A DNA stretch of 64,000 nt from Cellulomonas gilvus ATCC 13127 (GCF_000218545.1 NC_015671.1:558001-622000), one strand, 5' to 3'; positions 1-8,744 are shown, numbered from the stretch's first letter. Numbers and translations: made by a program. The notes: generated by a model from the sequence alone, not told the origin.

Positions 1-172
1 CGGTGCGGTGCTCCCGATGCCCGATCCCGCCGCCACGGACGCGCCGTGGCGCGTGTGGATCGGTCCCGTGCCGGACGCGATCCCGCCCGTGCCCGAGGGG
101 CTCGACACGCTGGCCGTGCCCGAGCGCACCATCCTGGGCGTGCCGGTCAGCAAGCTGCGCGCCCCGGGCTGA
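1..172 (+). CDS. C-terminal fragment of an unidentified protein
   Basis: Reading frame 2 is open from the window edge to a TGA at 170-172 and gives about 56 residues ending in KLRAPG. The stretch is Pro/Val-rich (for example VWIGPVPDAIPPVPEG), with no motif I recognise. The frame has normal high-GC third positions and is followed by the convergent SDR gene. The start and function lie outside the window. A longer overlapping frame across this region is a shadow of the SDR gene. Confidence 0.6.
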   Translation, partial: GAVLPMPDPAATDAPWRVWIGPVPDAIPPVPEGLDTLAVPERTILGVPVSKLRAPG

Positions 173-215
173 CGCGCGGGCGGGCCGACACGCGCCGACC
201 CGCCCCCGCCGCGGC

Positions 216-1073
216 CTAGAAGACCGGCTTGCCGCCCGTCACGCCCAGCACCGTCCCGGACACGTACGAGCCCGTGACGGCCGAGGCCAGGAACACGAAC
301 GCGTGCGCCACCTCCGCAGGCTCGCCCGCGCGCCCCAGCGGCGTGTCCTGCCCGAACGACGCGACCTTCTCCGGCAGCTGCGTCGCGGGCTGCAGCGGCG
401 TCCAGATGGGCCCCGGCGCCACGGCGTTCACCCGGATCCCGCGCTCCCCGAGCTCGGCCGCCAGGTTCACCGTCATGTTGTTGATCGCCGCCTTGGTGGA
501 CGCGTAGTCCACCAGCGACTGCGACGGCTGGTACGCCTGGATCGACGAGCAGTTGACGATCGCCGAACCCTCACCCAGGTGCTGGAGCGCCTCCTGCGTC
601 ACCCACACCAGTGCGTACAGGTTGGTGCGCATCACGCGGTCCATCTCGTCCGTCTCGACGTCCTCGAACGTCTCCCGGCGCGCCATCTGGTACCCCGCGT
701 TGTTCACCAGCACGTCCAGCCCGCCCAGGCCATCGACCGCCGTGCGCACCGCGGCCCGCGCCTGCTCCTCGTGCGTCAGGTCCGCCGGCACCAGCACGCA
801 CGTGCGCCCCGCCTCCCGGACCCACCGCGCCGTCTCGTCGGCGTCCACCTGCTCCTCCGGGAGGTAGCCGATCGCCACGTCCGCACCCTCCCGCGCGAAC
901 GCGATCGCCACCGCCCGCCCGATCCCCGAGTCCCCGCCCGTGATGAACGCGCGCTTCCTCTCGAGCCGGCCCGAGCCTCGGTAGGAGTCCTCGCCGTGAT
1001 CGGGCTGCGGGACCATCGGCCCCGTCAGGCCCGGGGGCTCCTGCTGCTGCTCCGGACGCACCTGCTCCGCCAT
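216..1073 (-). CDS. SDR-family NAD(P)-dependent oxidoreductase
   Basis: This 285-residue protein is a short-chain dehydrogenase/reductase of the glucose/ribitol dehydrogenase type, resembling Bacillus general-stress SDRs (YdaD/YhdG class). A proline-rich N-terminal extension of about 40 residues, typical of this subgroup, precedes the Rossmann motif TGGDSGIG (about residues 45-52). NNAG and the catalytic YxxxK (YASTK) follow in order, and the C terminus ends GVTGGKPVF. I chose the ATG at 1071-1073 because an AGGAGG ribosome-binding site lies 8 nt upstream; the frame is open further upstream but has no comparable signal. It is probably a cytosolic monocistronic gene. The substrate cannot be read from sequence. 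Confidence 0.93.
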   Translation of the reverse strand: MAEQVRPEQQQEPPGLTGPMVPQPDHGEDSYRGSGRLERKRAFITGGDSGIGRAVAIAFAREGADVAIGYLPEEQVDADETARWVREAGRTCVLVPADLTHEEQARAAVRTAVDGLGGLDVLVNNAGYQMARRETFEDVETDEMDRVMRTNLYALVWVTQEALQHLGEGSAIVNCSSIQAYQPSQSLVDYASTKAAINNMTVNLAAELGERGIRVNAVAPGPIWTPLQPATQLPEKVASFGQDTPLGRAGEPAEVAHAFVFLASAVTGSYVSGTVLGVTGGKPVF

Positions 1074-1330
1074 GGTGGACTCGCCTCCTGCCGTCGTGTG
1101 GCTGGTCCCCGCCACGCTAGGCAGGCGCTGCCCGGTCCCGCATCTGGGGGCTCTGCCCGCGCACGGACGGCGCTCGCGGCGGCCGGCGTCTTCCCGGGCC
1201 CGACGACGACGCCTGTCCTGGTCGCAGGCGTGAAGCACCGCGTACTCGTGAACCGCCCTCCCGGACGTCCACCACGCGCTACGGTCCGTCAGGAGAGACC
1301 GACGACGGCACCCGGCCCCCGGAGGCACCG

Positions 1331-1753
1331 ATGACGCGCACGCCGCCCCGCACCGCGGATCTCCCGCCCGGCGCCGCCCGGCCGCGCACACCCGCCCGTC
1401 GGGCGATCGGACGGACCCTTGCGGCGGTCCTCGTCGCGGGGGTGGCTGTCGCGGGCTGCGCCGGGGACCGCGTCACCGAGCAGAAGGTCGTGCGCTGGCA
1501 CGCCGGCACCGACGACGCGACCAGCCTCACGCTGGTCGTCGGGATCGGCCCGGGCGACCGCATCGAGCGTGCCCGGGTCGTGTCCGAGTCCGCGAGCACG
1601 GTCGTCGTGGCCGTCGACGTCCGGCGTGCCGACGGGGACCAGCAGGCCATCGCCGTGTACGCGGAGGCGACGGTGGCGCTGGACGACCCCATCGGCGAAC
1701 GGGTGGTCGAGAACGTGGACGGCACGCCCGTCCAGCAAGGCACGGCGCTCTGA
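1331..1753 (+). CDS. putative lipoprotein of unknown function
   Basis: The product is 140 residues. The N-terminal region is Arg/Pro-rich, followed by a hydrophobic stretch and a lipobox (VAVAGC, Cys near residue 38), which predicts a lipid-anchored exported protein. The mature part is a compact beta-rich sequence with alternating Val/Asp and no motif I can name. A GGAGG sits just upstream of the ATG. It lies between the divergent SDR gene and the tRNA-Arg, on the chromosomal side of the integrated element. The gene call is supported by the lipobox and RBS; the function is unknown. Confidence 0.7.
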   Translation: MTRTPPRTADLPPGAARPRTPARRAIGRTLAAVLVAGVAVAGCAGDRVTEQKVVRWHAGTDDATSLTLVVGIGPGDRIERARVVSESASTVVVAVDVRRADGDQQAIAVYAEATVALDDPIGERVVENVDGTPVQQGTAL

Positions 1754-1842
1754 GACTCCGCACCCGGTCACGACCGCACGGGGGCCAAGGCGCGCTCCTG
1801 TAGCATCCTGGAGGACCTCCGGCCCCCGGCCGCCAGGTCCTT

Positions 1843-1915
1843 GCGCCTGTAGCTCAGGGGATAGAGCACCGCTCTCCTAAAGCGGGTGTCGGCAGTTCGA
1901 ATCTGCCCAGGCGCA
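1843..1915 (+). tRNA. tRNA-Arg (anticodon CCT)
   Basis: The cloverleaf can be folded by eye. The acceptor stem is GCGCCTG with CAGGCGC, the D-arm is GCTC/GAGC, the anticodon stem is CCGCT/AGCGG with loop CTCCTAA (anticodon CCT), and the T-arm is GGCAG-TTCGAAT-CTGCC. A -10-like TAGCAT lies at 1801-1806. CCA is not encoded. From the anticodon loop onward (1874) the sequence is repeated at 14,583 and in part at 15,627, so this tRNA is the integration site (attL copy) of the mobile element to its right. Confidence 0.97.
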
Positions 1916-1917
1916 CA
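1874..1917 (+). repeat. attL core repeat (tRNA-Arg 3' half)
   Basis: Left copy of the attachment repeat, running from the anticodon loop through the T-arm and acceptor stem to 2 nt beyond the tRNA. It is identical to 14583-14624 from base 1876. Bases 1874-1880 match 13318-13324, the part split off by the IS. The core therefore regenerates a functional tRNA at the left junction, as expected for tyrosine-integrase elements in tRNA genes. Confidence 0.93.
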
Positions 1918-1987
1918 GTGTGTTACCGCAGGTCATGGGCGTAGAGACTGCATCGGACGACTTCGCTGCATCAGCCGCGGAGGCCCC

Positions 1988-2007
1988 GTGGTCAGCACGT
2001 GGTCAGC
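1988..2007 (+). promoter_or_regulatory. candidate integrase arm-type sites, left end
   Basis: Two direct copies of GTGGTCAGC (1988-1996 and 1999-2007) lie 71 bp inside attL. The same nonamer occurs twice in the same orientation 83 bp inside the right attachment repeat (13215-13223 and 13227-13235). Paired short repeats near both ends of the element are the usual layout of integrase arm-binding sites. The binding itself is inferred. Confidence 0.55.
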
Positions 2008-2142
2008 AGCATGCTCCCGAGTCGAGTCCGGACGCTGCGCCGACGCGACAACTCGCACTTCGCTGTCGCGCTGGATCCGCAACTCCGCGTCGCGCGGCCG
2101 GTACGGTGTGCGACACGTTCCCGGGCTCCGACGGAGGCAGGC

Positions 2143-2559
2143 ATGTCATTGTGGGTCCCGGTCGTTGCCGCATTCGGCGCGTCGCTGTTGACGACGCTTG
2201 GCGCCTTGGCGCTGGAGGCCCAGCGACAACGCGCGGCGTCTCGCAGCGCTGCGGCACACCGCCGGCGCACCGCGTACATCGCCCTCATTCAGTCGGCGCA
2301 CGGGACGCTGACGCTCGGCGAAGTCGTCAGGAGCGTCGCGAGAGCCCAGTCAGGCCTCGACAACTCGCTGGCCATCGCGCTGCGCATGCGGCGTCCGGTC
2401 GACCCGTTCGAGATCGGGTGGAAGTTGGCCGCACAACTGACGCCACTTCTCGACGCCCAGGCGGAGGTCCTCTCGTGCGGCACGCCGCGCGCCTCGGCCG
2501 CGGCCAAGGAGGTCGCGTCGAGAGCGGGGCAGAGCATGCGCAGTCCGCGACTGTCATGA
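2143..2559 (+). CDS. small membrane-anchored hypothetical protein, possibly frameshifted
   Basis: The ATG at 2143 follows GGAGG and opens a 138-residue frame. It has one N-terminal membrane segment (MSLWVPVVAAFGASLLTTLG) followed by a basic, Ala/Arg-rich helical part. This resembles generic actinobacterial membrane-anchored helical proteins. After the stop, the next frame continues plausibly to 2741 with VFDESRSRAAVAIQTFVS and an acidic tail. The original gene may therefore have reached 2741 and been frameshifted near 2540. I do not recognise a function. It is the first gene inside the left end of the element. Confidence 0.55.
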   Translation: MSLWVPVVAAFGASLLTTLGALALEAQRQRAASRSAAAHRRRTAYIALIQSAHGTLTLGEVVRSVARAQSGLDNSLAIALRMRRPVDPFEIGWKLAAQLTPLLDAQAEVLSCGTPRASAAAKEVASRAGQSMRSPRLS

Positions 2560-2799
2560 CCAAGCCGCAGCGCATGCTCAGGGGCTTCGTCGGGTGGAGG
2601 CCGACGGACGAGCAAGTCAGGGTGTTCGACGAGAGTCGCTCCCGCGCGGCCGTGGCGATTCAGACGTTCGTATCGATCATGCGGGAAGAGTTCGGCGAAG
2701 AGGCACTACCGCTCGATCCGATCGACGCGCGCCGCCCCTGAGTCGCCATCGATGACGGAAGCTGTTGCGTTTCTTTCGTTTCGAGCGGACGATGTCGGG

Positions 2800-3291
2800 A
2801 TGAGTGTCACGACGCCGCACCCGATCACGCTGCCTGCTGATGACCTCGAGCTCGTCGGCGAGCTGACACGCATGCTCCAGCAGCCGTCGGCCACCCTGCG
2901 CGGCCCCGACGGGTCCGAGGTCGTGCTTCCCGTCGAGGTGCACGACGTTCTCGTTCAGGTGCTCGAGGCCATGCAGCGGGGTCAGGCGATCATGGTCGCT
3001 CCGGTTGCGACTCGACTGACGACGAGCCAGGCGGCGGAGCTGCTCGGGATCTCCCGGCCGACGCTCGTCAAGCTCCTGGAGAACCACGAGATCCCGTTCG
3101 AGAAGACGACCCGCCATCGCCGCGTGCGTCTGGATGACGTTCTGGCCTACCGCGACCGGCGGCGGGTAGAGCGGCGCAGCGTTCTCGACGAGATGACGCG
3201 ACAGGCGGTCGAGGACGGCCTGTACGACGACTCTGCCGCCGACTATGCCGATGCGCTGAAGGCCGCTCGGAAGGACGGAGCGGGCGCGTGA
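2800..3291 (+). CDS. excisionase-family HTH antitoxin
   Basis: This 163-residue protein has a MerR/excisionase-type helix-turn-helix in its C-terminal half (LTTSQAAELLGISRPTLVKL, then the RHRRVRLDDVLAY wing). The N-terminal half has no named motif. It overlaps the PIN-domain toxin gene by 4 bp (GTGA), a standard antitoxin-toxin arrangement, so I infer that it neutralises the toxin and represses the operon. I chose the ATG at 2800 because homologous antitoxins start near such a MSVTTPHPI segment; an in-frame ATG at 2752 is possible. No strong RBS precedes either. Confidence 0.85.
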   Translation: MSVTTPHPITLPADDLELVGELTRMLQQPSATLRGPDGSEVVLPVEVHDVLVQVLEAMQRGQAIMVAPVATRLTTSQAAELLGISRPTLVKLLENHEIPFEKTTRHRRVRLDDVLAYRDRRRVERRSVLDEMTRQAVEDGLYDDSAADYADALKAARKDGAGA

Positions 3292-3851
3292 CGTTCGGCG
3301 CCGTCCTCGACGCCAACGTGCTCGTACCGGTCGCGCTCGCCGACACGCTCCTGGGTGCGGCCGAGGCAGGTCTGTTTCGGCCGTTGTGGTCCGGGCGGAT
3401 CCTCGCTGAGGTGCGGTCGGCCGTGCTGAGGGTTCGCCCCGAGCTCGCGCCGGCGCGTGTCGACGCACGGCTGCACGCGATGAACGCGGCGTTCGAGGAT
3501 GCATTGGTCACCGGGTGGGAGCCCCTCGTCGACGGCATCGTTCTCGGCGATGATCCGGATGACCGGCACGTCGTCGCGACGGCGTTGCGCGGTGGTGCGG
3601 AGGCCGTCGTGACCTCGAATCTGTCGGACTTCCCCGAGCCCGCGATGACCGGGCTCGGGCTGCACGCCGTCTCGGCCGACGACTTCCTGCTCGACTTGGC
3701 TGACCTCGACAGTGACGCGATGCTCGCGGTCGTTCGCCGGCAGGCGGCGGTCAAGACCCGACCACCACTCACCGTGGGCGATGTACTCGCGGCGCTCGCG
3801 CGAGCCGGCGTTCCGAGGTTCGCCGCGCACGTCAGGGCGATCGTGGTCTGA
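3288..3851 (+). CDS. PIN-domain toxin (VapC-like ribonuclease)
   Basis: The protein is 187 residues with a PIN fold. Acidic positions expected to hold the metal ion are the Asp in VLDAN (about residue 8), the Glu in ILAEV (about 41) and the Asp cluster in DDPDDRH (about 91-97). C-terminal helices extend beyond the core, as in the COG1569-like PIN toxins paired with excisionase-type antitoxins. The start is GTG, overlapping the antitoxin stop. Toxins of this family cut RNA; the target is unknown. On this element the pair probably acts as an addiction module. Confidence 0.87.
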   Translation: MTFGAVLDANVLVPVALADTLLGAAEAGLFRPLWSGRILAEVRSAVLRVRPELAPARVDARLHAMNAAFEDALVTGWEPLVDGIVLGDDPDDRHVVATALRGGAEAVVTSNLSDFPEPAMTGLGLHAVSADDFLLDLADLDSDAMLAVVRRQAAVKTRPPLTVGDVLAALARAGVPRFAAHVRAIVV

Positions 3852-3881
3852 CCGACCTGTGCAGGGCGGCTGACGTGGGAC

Positions 3882-5009
3882 TCAGATCGATCGCGCGCTC
3901 GGGGTGGGTCCGGGCGCGGATGGCGGGTCGGGGAAGAGCGGCATGCGTTCCATCGCGACCCACGGCGCCTCGGAGAACAGGTGGCCGTAGAGGTCCATCG
4001 TCATCGTCGCGGTGGCGTGGCCCAGGATCATCTGGACGGCCTTCACGTCAGCACCGGCGGCGATGAGCAGCGAGGCGGCAGTGTGGCGCAGGTCGTGGAT
4101 CGTGGTGCCTGCCAGGCCGACGGACTGAGTCGTCTCGGTCCAGCGGGAGCGGACCCGGAAGTTCGTGTTGGTCCAGATCGCGCCCGTCGGGCTGGGGAAC
4201 AGGTACGAGCCGGCCGGCGCCGTGTCGATGCGCTCTCGGACGTAGGTCTCGAGCGTTGGCGGGACCGGCACGGTGCGGGTCTGGTGCGTCTTCGTCGGCC
4301 CGAAGACGGCGCCGCTGGTGCGCTTCGACTGCGGGGCGGCGCGGTGGATGCGGACGCCGAGGCCGTGCGGTGTCTGGACGACGTCGTCGACCCGGAGCGC
4401 GCACATCTCCGAGAACCGGCAGCCGGCCAGACCGAGGAAGAGCACGACCGGCCGGCAGTTCGGCGGCATGGCGTCCGCCAGCTTCCCGAGCTGCTCCGCG
4501 CGCAGCCAGTGGGGCTCGCGCTTCGTCGTGCCCTTGGGGAGCGGGATCGAGCGGGCGACGTTTGCCGAGATCCGTCGGTCGCGGACGGCGTAGTCGAGTA
4601 CCAGCCGGATGACGGAGAGCACGCGTCGCCGGGTCGCCGTTGCCAGGCCGCGGACGGTCATCGACGTGAGCACCCGCTCGACGTCGGTCGCGGAGATGGC
4701 GGAGATCGGCAAGCGTCCCAGCCCGGGGTTGATGTAGCTGTCGAGCGGGAACTGCGTCGTCTCCTGGCTGCGGACTGCGAGGTGCTGACGCGAGCCCTGC
4801 CACTCCTCGGCGAGCACCTCGAAGGACATCCGGCCGCGGGTCGGGTCGATCCAGGTGCCGCTCTGAAGCTTGACGAGCTGGTCGGCCTCCCAGCGCTTGG
4901 CGTCCGTCTTGCGCGGGAACGACTTCTCGGCGATGACCCGGTGCTCGAAGAAGATTCTCGCGCGCCAGGTCACCTTTCCCGAGGGCAGCGCCCGGCGAGT
5001 GACGGACAT
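3882..5009 (-). CDS. tyrosine recombinase (element integrase)
   Basis: The 375-residue site-specific recombinase has an N-terminal arm-binding/SAM-like region (about 1-150) and a C-terminal catalytic domain. The catalytic residues are visible: Arg in AGCRFSE (about 195), HDLRHT (about 305), LGH and the nucleophile Tyr in MDLYGH (about 340). The start at 5007-5009 overlaps the stop of the upstream excisionase-like gene by one base (TGATG), indicating coupled translation. It is expected to integrate and excise the island at tRNA-Arg. The frame is open upstream but is shared with the Xis gene there. Confidence 0.95.
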   Translation of the reverse strand: MSVTRRALPSGKVTWRARIFFEHRVIAEKSFPRKTDAKRWEADQLVKLQSGTWIDPTRGRMSFEVLAEEWQGSRQHLAVRSQETTQFPLDSYINPGLGRLPISAISATDVERVLTSMTVRGLATATRRRVLSVIRLVLDYAVRDRRISANVARSIPLPKGTTKREPHWLRAEQLGKLADAMPPNCRPVVLFLGLAGCRFSEMCALRVDDVVQTPHGLGVRIHRAAPQSKRTSGAVFGPTKTHQTRTVPVPPTLETYVRERIDTAPAGSYLFPSPTGAIWTNTNFRVRSRWTETTQSVGLAGTTIHDLRHTAASLLIAAGADVKAVQMILGHATATMTMDLYGHLFSEAPWVAMERMPLFPDPPSAPGPTPSARSI

Positions 5010-5227
5010 CAGCGTCGGCGCGGCTGCGCGGGCTCCCGATCGACCCACGTGGCGGGGATCAGGATGACGGTCCCGATCCGGCGGCACGGGATCTGCTCGG
5101 TCTCGGCCAGGTGGTACAGCGTCCGGACGGGCACACCGAGGACGACGGCGGCGTCCTTGACCCGGTAGTACTTGCTGCGGGCGATGACGGAGCGCTCGGT
5201 CGTCTCAGGCTGCGTGGTCGTCGTCAT
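5009..5227 (-). CDS. excisionase-like HTH protein
   Basis: A 72-residue protein with a winged helix-turn-helix of the excisionase/MerR type (YYRVKDAAVVLGVPVRTLYHL, then the wing IPCRRIGTVILIP). AAGGAG lies 7 nt before the ATG at 5225-5227. It is followed directly by the integrase gene, so it most likely bends DNA for excision and/or regulates the integrase operon. The family assignment rests on the HTH and position. Confidence 0.87.
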   Translation of the reverse strand: MTTTTQPETTERSVIARSKYYRVKDAAVVLGVPVRTLYHLAETEQIPCRRIGTVILIPATWVDREPAQPRRR

Positions 5228-5261
5228 GGTCGTTCTCCTTGGGTGAGTGACGGACGTGCGG

Positions 5262-8153
5262 TCACCACCGATCCAGCACATGCCCATCCGGGCGTGAGCT
5301 GGTCGGGGGCGTCAAGGGGCTGCGGTCGATCGGTGGACGCAGCGGCGGGACGGCCGAGGGCTGTGGAGGCGTCGTCGGCAGCGGTGGTTCCGGGCGCTCT
5401 GGGTGATGGGTCGCCCAGGTCTCGGTGGCCGACGTCTCGGCGTGGGTAGTCGCGAGGATGCGGTCGAGCAGTTCGCGGGCGCTCTCGGGTGCGCTGCCGG
5501 GCAGGCAGTCCGGGTCGGGTCGATCCGTGGCGACGTAGAGACGGTTGAGGTGCCGGCCGCGGGTGACGGCGACGTAGAGGTCCTCCCGCCCCATGCCGGC
5601 GGTGACGACGGTGTGGGTCTCGTCGACGGTCCTGCCCTGGCCGCGGGCTGTGGTGGTGGCGTAGCCGAGCTCGACGTTCGCGGCGACGTATGCCGCGGGA
5701 AGGCGCAGCGTCGCGCCGGCCGGGTCACCGGCGGGCCGGACCCGGAGGCCGCCGTCGGGCAGCACGGCGGTGATCTGCCAGAGGTCACCGTTGCGAACGA
5801 ACCCTTCGCCGGTGCGCAGTCGTCGGTTGTTGCGACGGGTCACCACGCGGTCACCGACACCGCCGGTGAGCCCGTCGCCCAAGGTGACGCCGTCGGCGTG
5901 GACGGTGCCGGTGCGGACGCGCTCGGCGCGACTACGCGCGTTGAGCTCGCTCACGGTGCGTCGGTCCGCCGCCGCGAGCAGCACGACCCGGCCGTCCGCC
6001 TCGGCCGCTGCCGCCGAGGCGAGCGCGTCGCCGAGCATGTCGTCGTGCTGGCCATGGCTGATCCGGAGGTGCCGGGCGTAGGCGTCCAGGGCGGCGGGAT
6101 CGCCGTGCCGCAGCTCGAGGGTGGCGCGCGCCTCCCAGGGCTGACTGAACCGCCACAACGTGCGCAGCTCGGCAGTCGGGCCACGCCGGGAGAGCATCCC
6201 GAACGCGCCGCCGGCATCGACCGATCCGCGCTGCAGGTGATCCCCGACCAGCAGCACCTTCGCCTCGACTGCACCGGCCTGCTCGATCAGCACCGCGAGC
6301 GTGCGCGTGTCCGCCATCGAGGCCTCGTCGACGATGACCAGGTCGCCGCGCCGGAACCGCCATTGCTTCTGGTCGACGACGAGCGCGTGTCGGCGCCCGT
6401 TCGCGGCGTCGCGATCCCAGTACGTGACGCTCGGGTCCTCCACGACGGCCGTCTCGGCGCGGTACCGCAACGCCCGTTGGGCTGCGCCGTCACCGATCGA
6501 CTCGTAGATCCACTTGGCCGCGGTCTCGCACCGCACGCCCAGCGCGCTTGAGAGGGTCGCGGCCGCGCTGGCGGACGGGGCCAGCCCGACGACGGAGCCC
6601 CGGGTGCTCCGCCACTCGGCGGCCAGTGCCGCGAGCGTGGTGGTCTTCCCGGTTCCCGCCGGGCCGACGAGCACGTCGAGCTGCTTCGTCGAGAGCAGCA
6701 CCGCCTTCGCTGCCGCCCGCTGGTCGTCCGACAGGTGTGCCAGGTGACGGTCCGCAAGGCGCGCCGCCAGTGCGGGGATGCCGAGCGGACTGGCCGTTTC
6801 GGCGGCTTCCAGCAGGGTGCGCTCTGCCCGCAGCAGCTCGACCGAGGTGAACGTCTCCTCACCGACGCGGCGGCGGGACGGCTCGACGTCGCCGTCCAGC
6901 CGCACGCACGCCGCGCCGGCCTCTCGGACGATCGCGTTGGTCAGCTTCAGCCGGTCGTCGGAGGAGGCCATCCGCAGCGCGAGCGACGAGCGCAGCGCTG
7001 CGGCGCCGAGGTTCCAGGTCGACCAGACCGATCGGCGGGTCGAGACGTCGTCGAGGACTTGGGCGACGATCGCCGCACGGACCTCCGGCCCGACGTCGCC
7101 CGCCCGCAGCGGGCGACTGTGGCGGCCGGTCAACGCGCGCGCAGCCAGGTCGACCGGCTCGACGCCCGTCAAGGCACGCGCCCGGTTGGCCCAGTCCGCC
7201 AGCAGCTCCCGCAGAGCGCGAATGAACTTGGGTGGCCGGGTCTCGCGCGTCAGGTGCTGGCGCGCTCGTGTCGTCTCGACGCGCGACGGTGCCCGCCCGC
7301 GCCGCTCGGCGAACTCTTCGGCCCACCGCTGCTCCGCGCAGTGGATCTGCTCCGACCGCGCGGAGAACTCAGCCAGAAGATCCTCGCCGAGACCGTCGAC
7401 CTCGAACGCGGGGTTGCGACGCTCCCCACGGGCTCGCGTCGACCACGTCGCGCCCAGTCGCCGCGACACCTCGTCGGCGAGGAGTGCGTCGTAGAGCTCG
7501 GAGACCGTCACGACCGCGGCGTGCAGCGTCCGGCCGTCGATGGAGCTCCACGCACCGTCGGGCCCCTGGACCTTGTTGGCGACGACGACGTGCGTGTGCA
7601 GGTTCGGGTCACCGGCGCGCGAGTCCCAGTGGTCGAACGCGGCGGCGACCATGCCGCGCGTTCGCACCTGCCGGCATCCGGCCGCGCCGACCCGCGTGCG
7701 GATCACCCACTGCTCAACGAACCGCAGAGCCGAAGCCAGCGCGTCGCGGTGGGCGTCGTAGAGCGCGGTGCGCGTCTGGTCGTCGGCCAACGCCCACAGG
7801 ACCGAGACCGACTTCGGCGCCGTGAACGTCAGGTCGTACCCGGCGACCGTGTGCCGGCCCTCTCCGGGCACGAGCTGCCTGTAGGGCGTGCCCAGCGGCT
7901 CGATGCTGATCGGGTCGCGCCCGTCACGGAAGACGGCTGTCATCGCAGCCTCAGACACGGCCGCGCCGACCTGAAGTCGACCGCCGCCGAGCGCACCGAG
8001 ACCGCCACCGAGCCACCGCCCCGACGGGTTGCCCGTCTGCTCGTAGTACGCGGTGAGCGAGTCGCCGGCGAACAGCCCCGCGTCGCCGGCGGCGATGTGC
8101 CTTGTCAGGTACGCATACCCGTCGCCGACGGTCAGCTTGTGCATCGACAGCAC
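5262..8153 (-). CDS. MobF-family conjugative relaxase with RecD-like helicase
   Basis: This 963-residue protein fuses a TrwC-type relaxase with an SF1 helicase. The N terminus (VLSMHKLTVGDGYAYLTR) carries the nicking tyrosines. The metal-binding three-histidine motif is HWDS...NLHTH (about 174-189). The helicase part has Walker A GPAGTGKTTT (about 495), Walker B VDEASM and motif VI YVAVTRGR (about 860). The tail is Pro-rich. I chose the GTG at 8151-8153 because GGGAGG precedes it by 8 nt and MobF proteins begin this way. It would nick oriT and pilot single-stranded transfer. No coupling protein or secretion channel is nearby, so transfer would rely on a helper element. Confidence 0.93.
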   Translation of the reverse strand: MLSMHKLTVGDGYAYLTRHIAAGDAGLFAGDSLTAYYEQTGNPSGRWLGGGLGALGGGRLQVGAAVSEAAMTAVFRDGRDPISIEPLGTPYRQLVPGEGRHTVAGYDLTFTAPKSVSVLWALADDQTRTALYDAHRDALASALRFVEQWVIRTRVGAAGCRQVRTRGMVAAAFDHWDSRAGDPNLHTHVVVANKVQGPDGAWSSIDGRTLHAAVVTVSELYDALLADEVSRRLGATWSTRARGERRNPAFEVDGLGEDLLAEFSARSEQIHCAEQRWAEEFAERRGRAPSRVETTRARQHLTRETRPPKFIRALRELLADWANRARALTGVEPVDLAARALTGRHSRPLRAGDVGPEVRAAIVAQVLDDVSTRRSVWSTWNLGAAALRSSLALRMASSDDRLKLTNAIVREAGAACVRLDGDVEPSRRRVGEETFTSVELLRAERTLLEAAETASPLGIPALAARLADRHLAHLSDDQRAAAKAVLLSTKQLDVLVGPAGTGKTTTLAALAAEWRSTRGSVVGLAPSASAAATLSSALGVRCETAAKWIYESIGDGAAQRALRYRAETAVVEDPSVTYWDRDAANGRRHALVVDQKQWRFRRGDLVIVDEASMADTRTLAVLIEQAGAVEAKVLLVGDHLQRGSVDAGGAFGMLSRRGPTAELRTLWRFSQPWEARATLELRHGDPAALDAYARHLRISHGQHDDMLGDALASAAAAEADGRVVLLAAADRRTVSELNARSRAERVRTGTVHADGVTLGDGLTGGVGDRVVTRRNNRRLRTGEGFVRNGDLWQITAVLPDGGLRVRPAGDPAGATLRLPAAYVAANVELGYATTTARGQGRTVDETHTVVTAGMGREDLYVAVTRGRHLNRLYVATDRPDPDCLPGSAPESARELLDRILATTHAETSATETWATHHPERPEPPLPTTPPQPSAVPPLRPPIDRSPLTPPTSSRPDGHVLDRW

Positions 8154-8354
8154 CGCAAGCACCTCCCGTGGTAGCAACTCGGGCGAGCGCTCCCGAAACC
8201 AGGTGTCCGGAAGGGTGCGCAAGACGCGACGCGGAAGTCGTGGGCGCGCGAGAAGTGCCAGGCGTGCGACTGGGGCAATTCTCGAAACCCGCACGGGCCC
8301 CGTGGAAGCTCGAACGATCTGGGCCGTGGTTCGCACGAGTTCTACACTCTTCGC
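8154..8354. other. relaxase upstream region, likely location of oriT
   Basis: This 201-bp gap lies between the divergent relaxase and the gene starting at 8355. MobF elements usually carry oriT beside the relaxase gene. I see only weak inverted repeats here (for example around GAGCGCTC near 8185), so the assignment rests on position alone. Confidence 0.3.
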
Positions 8355-8744
8355 GTGGCGGACGACCTGGACGAGGCCCGCGAGACGCAGTTCTTGGCCA
8401 CAGCGATCGATCCGCTAGCGCGCAAGATCCTCGACGCCACGGACCCGTGGGATGCGTACGACACGGCGGGGCGCATCCTTGGCTCCCTCGTGGATGACAT
8501 TCACTGGTTGCCCCACGGTGGCAACCTGTACACCGTGTGGGCGGAACTCATCGACTTGTTCGAGACAGGCGAGACGCCTATCCCGGCCGCTCTCGCGGTC
8601 CTACGCCAGGCAGCGACCGACTGGCTCGGAAGACCCGTTGCACTCACCACCGAGTTCATCGAGACGTGGTCGGAACGCACTCAGATGGCCGCCAACGACC
8701 TATTCGACCGCGACGGCACGTTCTGGAGCCGGCCAGAGGAGTAG
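8355..8744 (+). CDS. hypothetical protein on the mobile element
   Basis: A 129-residue acidic, mainly helical protein (start VADDLDEARETQF, end FWSRPEE). It has no signal peptide, membrane segment or motif that I recognise. A -10-like TACACT at 8343-8348 lies 6 nt before the GTG, so a leaderless transcript is likely. It is divergent from the relaxase. Function unknown. Confidence 0.65.
   Translation: MADDLDEARETQFLATAIDPLARKILDATDPWDAYDTAGRILGSLVDDIHWLPHGGNLYTVWAELIDLFETGETPIPAALAVLRQAATDWLGRPVALTTEFIETWSERTQMAANDLFDRDGTFWSRPEE

Noticed and set aside
1920-2741. 273-codon plus-strand frame at the left end of the island
   Set aside because: Its first two thirds are Arg/Ala-rich without an RBS and overlap the better-supported frame from 2143. 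Only its last part is considered as a possible frameshifted continuation.
5403-8174. Long plus-strand open frames across the relaxase
   Set aside because: They are antisense to the MobF gene, whose motifs are unmistakable; the plus-strand translations show no domain.
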